A stretch of DNA of 64,000 nucleotides from Adiantum capillus-veneris (Eukaryota > Streptophyta > Polypodiopsida > Polypodiales > Pteridaceae). Location: NCBI GenBank assembly GCA_014529385.2, contig CM043945.1:152991741-153055740 (forward strand). Reading direction: 5' to 3'. Below the pieces are notes generated by a model, which saw only the letters and a program-made list of their open reading frames with translations, had not been told where the DNA came from and did not search any database. The translations under genes were made by a program, and so were the position numbers. Shown here piece by piece: positions 22,359-32,739 of the stretch. Within the stretch, counting starts at the first letter, position 1; each line of letters opens with the position of its first letter.

Positions 22359-22601
22359 ATGGCAAGCCAAAAGAACCGTGTTACGCACTCAATTTCCTTG
22401 ATTTGCATCTCTTACTTCCTCCCCACAACTCTCATCCCCGTTTACCTTCAACAAGCCTTCATGACTCCTCACCATGTTTTCAACAAGAAAGATGCATCTT
22501 TGACCATGCACACTTATCAAGGTGAGATGGACAACCCATTGAAAGTTAAACTAATCTTGGATGCACCCAAGCTCAACTCCTTGAATTTTAGTTTCATGTA
22601 A
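22359..22601 (+). CDS. Hypothetical small protein with hydrophobic N-terminus
   Basis: An inner ATG at 22359 gives an 80-residue ORF starting MASQKNR and followed by a hydrophobic stretch (ISLICISYFLPTTLIPVYL) that could be a signal peptide or membrane anchor. The remainder is hydrophilic (HHVFNKKDASLTMHTYQGE). The frame continues past the stop with coding-like text (ARVAFKGI), so this may be the front of a decayed longer gene. I do not recognise a family. A chance ORF is possible. Confidence 0.2.
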   Translation: MASQKNRVTHSISLICISYFLPTTLIPVYLQQAFMTPHHVFNKKDASLTMHTYQGEMDNPLKVKLILDAPKLNSLNFSFM

Positions 22602-22730
22602 GCCAGGGTTGCATTCAAAGGAATCTAGAAAGGTTCTAGGTAATGAGAAACAAGGAGTCAATAGATGAGCTGTTCATATTTATCCCTATAGGTTTTTGAG
22701 AATTATGGATGTGTAGCAAAACACTAGCTG

Positions 22731-22780
<50 letters not shown>

Positions 22781-23320
22781 GGTGATACTTGGGACAATGG
22801 TTCCTGATTGCATGGCATAAGCAATGTGGGGCATCATAGCCTCCAATCAATTCATTGAAGGGGAGGTGATCCTCTTCTCACACATCAATGATTTTACACG
22901 TGTACTTTGCACCAATACATACTTGGGCTCCATTGTATCCTATGTGATGTGATGTCTCTCGATTGCAATATTCTTCTCTCACACCTCCAATGGATTATGG
23001 GCATCGAGAGCACCAACAAGCAAGGGGGTATTGTTATCTCTTTAATCTTGTGCAATTTCGATAGGTCCATTGTCAGTTAGCTAGGCACGAATGAGGTTGA
23101 CCCCTCAAGTTTCCCTCAAAGCCTCTACCAGCCTCCACAAGTAGGTTTTTTTCGTGTGTAATCATTGAGTCTTGTAGCTAATTGCATGTCACTTGGCTAC
23201 TCTTGTTGATTGGAATCATGGCAACCTCTACATGGTTTTACACACTTTCTATCATGAGAATTAATGGGTCCCATCAAGAAAAGGCTACCTTCTTCACATC
23301 ACACCCCCTGAATGTGTACT
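22602..23320. other. Unassigned intergenic DNA with a (GA)n run
   Basis: A GA run lies at 22735-22775. A plus-strand stretch near 22790-22950 reads partly open (SNQFIEGEVILFSHINDF) but with stops; no family recognised. Confidence 0.4.
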
Positions 23321-24130
23321 CTATATTTGCTCTAATTCTGAGTCAGTAGCAAAAGTATCAGATGTAATAGAATCTTCCTTCATGTCTACTTGAATATAGA
23401 TGCACTCATTCACCTGCACAATTTCTTCTTGACCTTTGGCCACTTCATTATTTTGATTCCTGATCTCTTTCCTCCTGTACTGCATGTATATGTTCTTTAC
23501 AAAATTCACCTTGTGTATCGTGAGGCTGTAGAGCCTCACCCTCAGGGACTTCTGCTAAACCCAACTTTTCATACACAGCTTCAACTATATCTTCATCATT
23601 AGCCTATAACAAGGTACCATCTTGTACAATACACTCATCAATTACAACTTCTAATTTTGATCGTACTTGTCCTCGAATATCTATGTAGTTTGGTAGACTT
23701 GGATTCTGTTCTTGATAGCTTGCATAATTCTCATAACTTGTACAATAACTTCTTTGAAGAATTCCCAGTTGACATTGCAGGCTTTTGTAACCTCTTGAAT
23801 CTGCTCCTTCAAATCTGAACTCACTAACTGCTCAAAGGATCTGATCATTAACTCTTCTGGTATCCCTCTTAACTTGGTTTCTAGCTCATAGCACTCCAGG
23901 TAACCTTCTGGATCATATCCATCAAAGACTTGTCTCTTGTTGTATACTGCATGTAAAGCTACATCCAAAGCTTCATCCATTTGATTTCTCTTCTTTACGG
24001 TCTCCATTTCAAGTAGAGATCCTTAAACCAATTGAAGCATCTTCAAAAAATCTGGAACTATTGACTTATCATCAAAACCGTTTGCACTTAACTCTACAAT
24101 CATCTTCATCATCTGCTCTAAATTCTCCAT
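23321..24130 (-). pseudogene. Retroelement gag-like fragment
   Basis: On the minus strand, MENLEQMMKMIVELSANG starts at 24130. One in-frame stop lies upstream of 24007, then DEALDVALHAVYNKRQVFDG, YLECYELETKLRGI, ELMIRSFEQLVSS and EVTKACNVNWEFFKE follow before a stop at 23681. This layout (a ...FDG-x-x...YL-x-Y-E-x-E core with a following SFE block) resembles the capsid-like domain of plant retroelement gag proteins. Further coding-like text continues leftward in shifting frames (KGQEEIVQVNECIYIQVD) to 23321. No LTRs or pol are attached. It could also be a domesticated gag-like gene that has decayed. Confidence 0.4.
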
Positions 24131-24885
24131 CTGTACCTCCTACCCTGGCTCGTTTTGCATCGGACTCACCAAAGATATCGGGGGATATGTGTTCGAAATG
24201 TGAGCCGGGAAGGCACCGCACCTCTGGCTATGAGAGGTGTGAGAGAGAATAAGAACAATCGGTGAAAAAGACTATGGCAATCACCGTAAACTTCAATTAA
24301 TCAAGTCAAGCTTGAAGTACAACTTAATCCTTAGACAAGGTGGGCTGTTAACAACACTGTCACTTGGATCAACTGATAACTAGGAGTTTAAGCTCCCGTT
24401 TTACAGGATTAACTGGGTTGCGAATGACACCGGGGCTTAAGACGATGATTAATCAACCTTCGGACTGATGTCGGTGAATAAAATTTTTGCCTACCGCTTT
24501 AACTACCTCAATTGCTCTTGGATCCTGCAAATTTTAATTATGCATACTACCTCAATCATCATGCTTCAGTTATTGTCAAATATTCTACATCTTCTTGCCT
24601 TAATTGCCGCTTACAAATTTCAACTTCTCCTCTACTCCACTTGCTCTGATTGCCTGATTCCTCCCCTCTATACTTAAGAGAGAGATATTGAGAGCTTCAG
24701 ACTACGAGCTTCTCTCCTTCTCTTTGTGGTTGAGAGCAAGAGAGAGAGAGAGCTAGACGTTTCCCTCCTTTCCCTTGCTTCATATCCCGCTTCCCGTGCT
24801 TCTCACGTAACACGTTCCTTCACTCCTTTTTCTTCTCATAGAGTACCTCATGTTGTGCCCGTGCATGCCCTCCTCTTGACTACGG

Positions 24886-24888
<3 letters not shown>

Positions 24889-24968
<80 letters not shown>
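24889..24968. repeat. (GA)40 microsatellite
   Basis: An uninterrupted run of about 80 bases. Confidence 0.95.
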
Positions 24969-24970
<2 letters not shown>

Positions 24971-25178
24971 ATTCCGCTCTTCCTCAATGGCCTTTCCCCT
25001 CATCCTTCAAATCCTCCTTTGCTTTTCTCTAAGAACGAGAGAGAGCGAGAGTGTGGCTCTCATTGATTGTTCACCCTCCTCATCTTTGCCTTGCATCCCC
25101 CTTGTCTATGACCGTTCATCCTTCCCTTTTCATGCTCCTCCTTGCTTACTCAAGAACGAGGTCGGAAGGTTTCTCAAG

Positions 25179-25181
<3 letters not shown>

Positions 25182-25266
<85 letters not shown>
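25182..25266. repeat. (AG)42 microsatellite
   Basis: An uninterrupted run of about 85 bases, about 290 bp from the previous one. Confidence 0.95.
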
Positions 25267-25269
<3 letters not shown>

Positions 25270-25789
25270 TCTATGCTTTTGATCTCCCCCAAGCTCCACT
25301 CCTCCCTCCTCAGTGCTTCTTGCCCATTGTTCTCCTCCCCTTGCTCGTAACCCTCACGTTCACTTTTCCACGCTTGCTATAAAAATATCCCCTCTTCCCC
25401 TATTTTCACAACGACGATGCCGTGGTTGTGGGAATAGGGGGGATGATGTAGCTGCCATTTTGATGACAACACAGAAATTGCCCCTGCTGGTGCCGCAACG
25501 TTGCACCATGGAAATATGAGGATTTTATGTCACATGCTGGAGCTCATCTGAGCACCACAACGGTCTATCTGCACGAGCTCATCACCCTCTCCCCTGCGCT
25601 TGTCCCCTGCTCAGCCCGCCCATCTTTGTTTTTTCCTCCCCCCTTTTCACACTAAAAAAAGCCTCTTTCCCTTAATTTCGACGGCCTTTGCTTAGGGTTC
25701 TTTGGGCAGTAGCCTTACCTTCTTGGGGGGACACTAACTTAGGGCCCTTTTAACCTTCATAAAGGCACCACATTTAGCATGCATGGTAG

Positions 25790-26110
25790 CCACTGCAATA
25801 TAGCATCCCCCCATTGAGCAATCTCATCACAAATTCTCTCACCCAGAGCCTTTTGCGTAAATCCCACAATCAACATTCTCTAGGAGACTACATTACAGAC
25901 AAAGAGCTCCTCAAGAACTTTTTACGCTTTCGTAAGTGCACCACATTTGGTATACGCATTGGCCAAAGCATTACCGAGCTTCCATAATTGTTGACCTAAG
26001 CAATTGCGAGCTTCCATAATTGCCTACTGAGCACACCCAACTACCAATGCATTGCAAGTGATGCCATTCTGGACAAGATTCTCCTCGAACACTTATTCTA
26101 CTACATTCAA
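25790..26110 (-). pseudogene. Decayed PPR-protein gene fragment
   Basis: Minus strand: GNALANAYTKCGALTKA (about 25930-25980), a stop, KVLEELFVCNVVS, a stop, then MLIVGFTQ. This matches the PPR pattern of ALV-x-MYAKCG, A-x-x-VF-x-x-x-x-x-x-NVVSW, then ALI-x-G-x-x-Q. Stops sit where Trp and Lys/Gln codons would be expected. It is not functional; probably an old relic of a large PPR family. Confidence 0.6.
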
Positions 26111-26639
26111 AACCCTAGCTAAAGCTCAAGACTCCCCAAATGGCACACCGATCGAGCGGACCAGCTGGCCCCCGGTGAATCATTTGCGAATATCTTGGCA
26201 ACCGGAACTTCGATCACTAATCTGAAATGACCGAAGCACTCCACAAAGTAAACACTGCATGCCCATGCATTCACTTCATTTCTATCCCCTCAACTGTAGT
26301 TGCCCAATCCGGTACGGATCTGCAATTAACTCAAACTTCAAACTACCATAACTTTTTTACCGTAGCTCCCACAACGAGCCGTAAAGACAGGTCGATAGAG
26401 CACTTCAAGCACTGCGATTCTAGATCATAATCTCCCATCTATGCTCACTTGAAGCATACTCCTTTTTAGCATCATTAAAGAATATGTTGGCCCTTTAAAG
26501 CTGTATTTGGCATACATTCAGCAATAAACTTGGCCTGTTACCAAGGCTTGAACATTGTTCATTAATCAAGTAAGCTTCAAATAAGCTCGACGTGCATTTT
26601 TATGGTATCTTTGTTAGCATGGAAGCGGAGCTGCACGCT
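26111..26639. other. Unassigned intergenic DNA
   Basis: No coding frame or structured repeat recognised. Confidence 0.4.
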
Positions 26640-27180
26640 AGCGAAGACTTTTCTAGTTGTCATTGATATATCAAGGATATCAATGAGCAACTCATCTCTA
26701 CAACTGAAGTTATTTCTTACCGTTCACTTGTGCATAATTTTCTCAATGCATTACAACAAACTTTTGCTAGTATTTTGAGACTTATGACCAAAGGAAACCC
26801 TCAAGCTGTCAATTTGATGCATTATGCACATTGTTGTACAAGAGTCACTTTCAAGAAAGAACAAGGCTAAATAGCATGCAACTCAACAAAAATTTGTTAC
26901 TGCTCAAAGAAACAATGGTAATAACAACACAACCACGTCTCATGGTTCTTCTATGAGTAGCAGATCACTTGTGACTAGTGCTTCTGTTGGCAGCAACTTG
27001 TCTAGGAATTGTTGTGAAAAAGGCAATAAGAAGATACGTTGCCATTATTTGAAAGTCTAATGATCATTTGATAAAGCAATGTTTTAAGTTAAAAGAAAAA
27101 GAGGTTGGATCCACTACCAACATAGGTATTGTAGAATCTTTAGGAAATGGAGATTGTGTTGTCGATGTAATGGAATTGGT
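26640..27180 (+). pseudogene. gag: Copia gag fragment, related to the element at 44283-49353
   Basis: Plus-strand translation gives KDINEQLISTTEVISYRSLV and MTKGNPQAVNLMHYAHCC. This aligns with KDINEQLISAGEVISDSSLV and MTQGNPEVVKFDALCTLL of the copia gag at 48500-48240. A degraded zinc-knuckle region follows, with a RCHYLK...DHLIKQCFKLK-like order in shifting frames near 27040-27090. Stops, frameshifts and missing flanks show an old fragment without LTRs. It lies on the opposite strand to the complete copia copy. Confidence 0.7.
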
Positions 27181-27603
27181 ATTTTTGATAAAACATTATG
27201 GATTATTTGATCAAATATTATGGATTATTTTTTGATAAAATGTTATGCATCATTTGATTATTTTAATGAGCATTGCAATGTTAATTTGATTTGTGAAAAT
27301 ATGATCACTAGTCGGGTGTTGCTAGAAGATCAGTGAAACGGTACCTGGAAGATAATAAGGCGATAACAGTTATTTGGAATAAACCTACCACCATTGAATT
27401 TTTGTGGCAATCCTAATCATTTATAAGTTGAGATATAGACATCTATTTATTGTTAGATTGAGCTCTTTACGATCCGTGGCTATATTTATACCCAAGTGTG
27501 AACTGATGTAATTAATTTTGAGCATGGCCTCTATCTAAAAACTAAATATGTGCAAGAGGGACATGCTCACTCTGGCATGGGGGGAGATTGCACCCATTGC
27601 TTC

Positions 27604-27667
<64 letters not shown>

Positions 27668-27949
27668 GTCGAGGTCCTCCTCTTGGGGATGGGCGTTAAG
27701 CCTACAGCCTTGGCCCCTACCCCAGCAAGGTAGTCCTTAGCAAAGCTTGGAGTCCTCATCGTCTCGGCATCAGTCCTCTTCGTCTCGGTAGAAGCCCTAA
27801 GCTCGACAACCTTCGCCCCTACCCCCGCAAGGCAGTCCTCGACAAAAATCAGAGTCCTTGATAGCAGTCCTCGTCGTTGCAGAGTCCTTCAAATGATTTC
27901 TTCTTTAACAAGAAGGCACACACAAAAGCCTTGAATTTTGATTTAGAGC
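27181..27949. other. Intergenic DNA with a (TC)n run
   Basis: A TC run lies at 27609-27662. The phrase AGTCCTCGTCG and variants recur between 27750 and 27890, a C-rich imperfect repeat. Confidence 0.45.
27609..27662. repeat. (TC)27 microsatellite
   Basis: An uninterrupted run of about 54 bases. Confidence 0.95.
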
Positions 27950-28640
27950 ATGTTCTCACCAAATCCACCTCTATCAACACGAAAAGAGAGGATTGCGACC
28001 AAAAGCTCCAAGACTAGCAGCCCGAAAACACCCGAGAGAACATGGGCTAGCTTTGCAAATGTCCTAGTAGCCCCAAGCAAGACATATCGCAATGAACAAC
28101 TGCAGACCGCCCTTGACAGGGTGATGGAAGAAAATTGAGACCTCAAAGCGTGCCTCAGCGTTCTCGAGGAATGATTTGAGTCCATGCTCGACCTCACAAT
28201 AGACAAGGTGAAGGAAGTCGAAGCAAAGGTTCCTCAAGCTCACACAATCTCCCTGGCCAAAGTGGAGACTTGTGTAAAGATAGAGCTTCAGGAACGTTAG
28301 CTGCAAGAAGAGAATGTCCTCAAGGCTCGCATTGGAGGGCTACCCCAAGCATGGGAAGAGTGCAAAAAAGACTTCTCCGAATGCATCAACCTCCTCCACG
28401 AGACTCTTAAACCGGTCCATGTAAACTACCAAGTGGACATGCCATTCGTGAGTTTAAAGACAAGAAGGAATAGCTACAACTACTGCAACAATCATGGCTT
28501 CTCAAAGACACCACGTTTTCGATTGTCGAAGAACTCACCCCGGAACAAGTCAACCACAAAGGTGAGGAGCTCAAAAAAGTGCGCGTAGCATGAGCCAAAG
28601 GCAAGTGGGCAGTATATCGCAGAGGGAAGACCATCATCTA
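27950..28640 (+). pseudogene. Coiled-coil protein pseudogene of unknown origin
   Basis: ATG at 27950 opens MFSPNPPLSTRKERIATKSS, then QLQTALDRVMEEN, a TGA stop at 28136, DLKACLSVLEE, another TGA, then LTIDKVKEVEAKV, a TAG, and LQEENVLKARI. The hydrophobic spacing and charge are those of a long coiled coil. All early stops could be single C-to-T changes (CGA to TGA, CAG to TAG). It has an N-terminal basic/proline part and coiled coil like the third ORF of element E, but no clear sequence match. It may be an accessory ORF left from a retroelement, or a host gene relic. Confidence 0.35.
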
Positions 28641-29819
<1,179 letters not shown>

Positions 29820-30752
29820 TGTTAGCAGCTAGACACACCCTACGGAGAATGATTGCTCGACGGAATATTATTTTTTGTAATTATTCTTTAATTGAGAAAA
29901 ACTGACATTTCACCTTTGTAAATAGCGGGGCTTGCAGAAGCTTCCAGATTGTATCCCATTTTTGACATTTAGATTGAGTAGATGGTTAAATTGGAACATT
30001 AGGGTTTGAGATTGTAAGGTATTTATACCACTTTTGACCTTAATGAGAAAACCTTTGTCATTTTTAAAAAAGTTCTGTCTGTGTGAGTGAGCGTACTGTG
30101 TACGAGAGAGAGTGAGAGTTTCATCTTGACGCTACGCGTGCACCGATGGTCAGAATCGAGTGCGGAGAAGTGCAGTGTGTTGCCCCCGAAGAGAGCTACG
30201 CGCCAATACCTAGATTGCGGGTGTACGGTCTGATTTTGCGAACTCGACCCACAAGCTTCATCTGGTGATTCGGTGAGCATATGTTATCCGTTTTCGCATT
30301 TCAGCATATCCACGTGTTCTCATCGAGTAGAGCTACACATTAGGCACTTTAGTTTTCGAAAACGACGACCTGCAAATTTCGACCAGACATCCTACGTGAT
30401 TTTGCACCAGGTGTTTAGGGTTGGAATTTTGGTTCATGGACCTTAGGGCAGGGATTTAAAATTCACGTAATCACTCAAAATGACATTAGAGTGAACATCT
30501 AGTTGGTAAGGTGAATCTTTTGTTAACGTTGACAAAGTCATGCATTTATACTATTGGATGAAGGGAAAAAAAACCAGTTTTGAAAAGGTCCAATTTATAT
30601 GGTTGTTAATGCTAATTAACGCTTTGTGATCATGTTAAATTTTCAAGTAATCACGTAAATATTAAATCCCTGCCTTAGGGAGAGTGACCTATTGGTGTTA
30701 ATAGGGTTTCCTTCAAGTTCTGTGGCGTTTCGAGAACGTTTGATGGGTATTT
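29820..30752 (+). repeat. 5' LTR of element E, left part (interrupted)
   Basis: Aligns with 62122-62819. It is interrupted by a MITE at 30449-30672 and cut at 30752 by element C. A TATTTATA motif near 30020, shared by the 3' LTR, could be the TATA box; that is inference. Confidence 0.9.
30449..30672. mobile_element. hAT-type MITE in the 5' LTR of element E
   Basis: 224 bp, absent from the matching place in the 3' LTR near 62741. Ends are CAGGGATTTAA and its reverse complement; the inverted repeat continues with few mismatches for about 27 bases. A perfect 8-bp target duplication CCTTAGGG flanks it (30441-30448, 30673-30680), and the empty site in the 3' LTR holds one CCTTAGGG. An 8-bp duplication with CAGGG ends is typical of hAT elements. 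There is no ORF, so it must be moved by a transposase from elsewhere. Confidence 0.92.
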
Positions 30753-32323
30753 TGTCATAATAATCAATATCTAATTCTCCTAAATGATTTTCTCATATTA
30801 AACTGATCATTTAATGTGGGGAAGGCCAGGGGAGAAAAAGCTAGAATATTGGTTAAGCTAGCAGACCGGCCACAGTAGGGATCCAAAGGGGGGGCCATCT
30901 GCAAAAGAGCCATGTGCAACAATGGGCTAAAAAGACCCTAAGGTTCAGCCCATTAAGACTTCCAAAATGCTAAGGTTCCAAAACTCAAAGGTTGTGTCCA
31001 AAGGTCAACCCTAGGGAAAATTGGATGCTTTGTGTGTGCACTAAAAGTCTTTGCACATCCCTACATCGGAGGGGGCGAGCCCTAAAGGTAGGGGATGAGA
31101 GAGAAAGCCACACACACACACACACACACAGGCTCCCTTTACACAAAGGGAATGAGGGACACATGTCAGCTCCCTAGGCCAGATGCCCACAAGGTGTGCC
31201 CAATTTCTATTGGATGACCCTTGAAGTGGACCAATGAAAATTAAGCTAGAGTAAATCTAGTTTAATTAATTTAAAAACATTTAATAAAAGAAACCAATGA
31301 GAATTAAGTCTCCTAGAAGACTATTGGGCAATCTCCCAAGGGGTGCAATGAGCATTCAGGAGCCCCATGGCTTGCCTGATTCCTATTGGCCAGGAGGCAA
31401 AGGGGTCCAATGAGAATTTAGTTTAATTATTTAATTACCTAAAGCTCTCACAAAAGGGGAAAGGGGGACACATGTCAGAAGGCTATCACTTATGCTGCTT
31501 AATTGTAATTGTCTTGACTTGGGGAGGGCCAATGAGGCTTCAGGAAGAGCATTTAGCAAGAGGGCTCGCCCAAGAGAGACAGGGGGCTTATTTTTGCAAG
31601 GCATTATCACACACACACTCACACAAGCTCATGAGTGAAGAAAGAGAAGACTATCTCTTCCCAGGCTTTAATGGAGAACTCATCACCTACTCCAAGCTTG
31701 TGAGATAGAAGCCTACATCAACACTCTCTTGGCATGTGGATGCAAATCCAACCAAGAGCGAAGCTTCAATGCATGCTCATCTCCTCTACCAAGCTAATTA
31801 CTAAGCTAAGCTATGCTACATATGAGTGATTATGTGAGGAGATATACATCTTTCTCGTAAGATACTCCTTCTTCCTCTCAATCTACTCTCATACCCTGCT
31901 AGCTCTCACCATCTTCGAAGATGTGTGAGGTCTTGGGTCTGAGAAAGGGGATAATTCAAGTTGTGTTTGTTAAGTGTTTTGCTTAGTGCATGAATTTTCC
32001 ATCTTCATTGCACTAGCTAGTCTTGAAGGAACACAAAGAATTGTATTGTACAATGTCTCTCTTGATGGGAGAAACCATAATACAAAGCCTTTTGGAGGGG
32101 GGACCGGCTCCATGAAAATCCGGTCCTCAACTGTTGTCAATAGCTTAATTGCTCTCTCTTTTGAAAGTATTGTCGATGCTATCTAACTAGGTGTTATGCT
32201 TTTTGTTGCTCTCTCCACCCAAGCACTCTTGTAATTCTCATTAGGAATCTACTCTAATGAAATGCCCACTATGTTCATGCTAATTTCCGCTACACATAAG
32301 TTATTAGAGCATTAAATGTTACA
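30753..32323 (+). repeat. 5' LTR of element C
   Basis: TGTCATAATAATC...AAATGTTACA, 1571 bp. Compared with the 3' LTR it lacks about 22 bases between two GGGATCCAAAGG repeats near 30880. It has an internal CA run at 31109-31130. Confidence 0.95.
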
Positions 32324-32324
32324 T

Positions 32325-32336
32325 TGGTATCAGAGC
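32325..32336 (+). promoter_or_regulatory. Primer-binding site of element C (initiator tRNA-Met)
   Basis: TGGTATCAGAGC one base after the LTR end. Confidence 0.93.
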
Positions 32337-32739
32337 TCAAGGTTTCTCTTTTCTTGCTCAAGAAGGGAGGTCTCAAGCTAGCTACAAATGGTTGGTATTA
32401 TTAATTGCCTGTGAGTAAGTAGAATAGGGATTTTTCAGCCTTGCAGTGCGCCTGCCTTCGTGCAGTTAACGGGGCATCACCGTCGAGAGCTATGGTCTTA
32501 ATAGTGGAGTCCTACGGGGCTTGCCTACGGCTTAACCACTATTGAGCTATTAGAAGATTGACAGGATCCGGTGCTGTTTTGGTGTTGAAAGACCCTCTCT
32601 TCTATTCCTTGCAATTAATGGTATTCGAGCCGCGGGTACAGTAGCTTGTGTGCTTTTTCTAAAGGGGTAAAGAGCAGTAGCAACTAGGGCTTGAAGTCCC
32701 AAATTACACCTAAAAAGTTTACACCTAAAAGTTGTTAGA
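32337..32739 (+). other. Untranslated leader of element C
   Basis: 403 bases, collinear with the leader of element B; no long ORF. Confidence 0.75.

Larger units (their letters stand above)
24131..25789. other. Intergenic DNA with two very long (GA)n runs
   Basis: GA runs lie at 24889-24968 and 25182-25266, inside pyrimidine-rich, C-rich sequence. Long ORFs here are produced by the repeats themselves (RERERE) and are not counted as genes. Confidence 0.6.

Noticed and set aside
24726-25382. A 218-codon ORF rich in Arg-Glu repeats, and similar ORFs at 15013, 27535, 28813 and 29019
   Set aside because: These frames are open only because GA, TC or AC microsatellites contain no stops. They are not genes.
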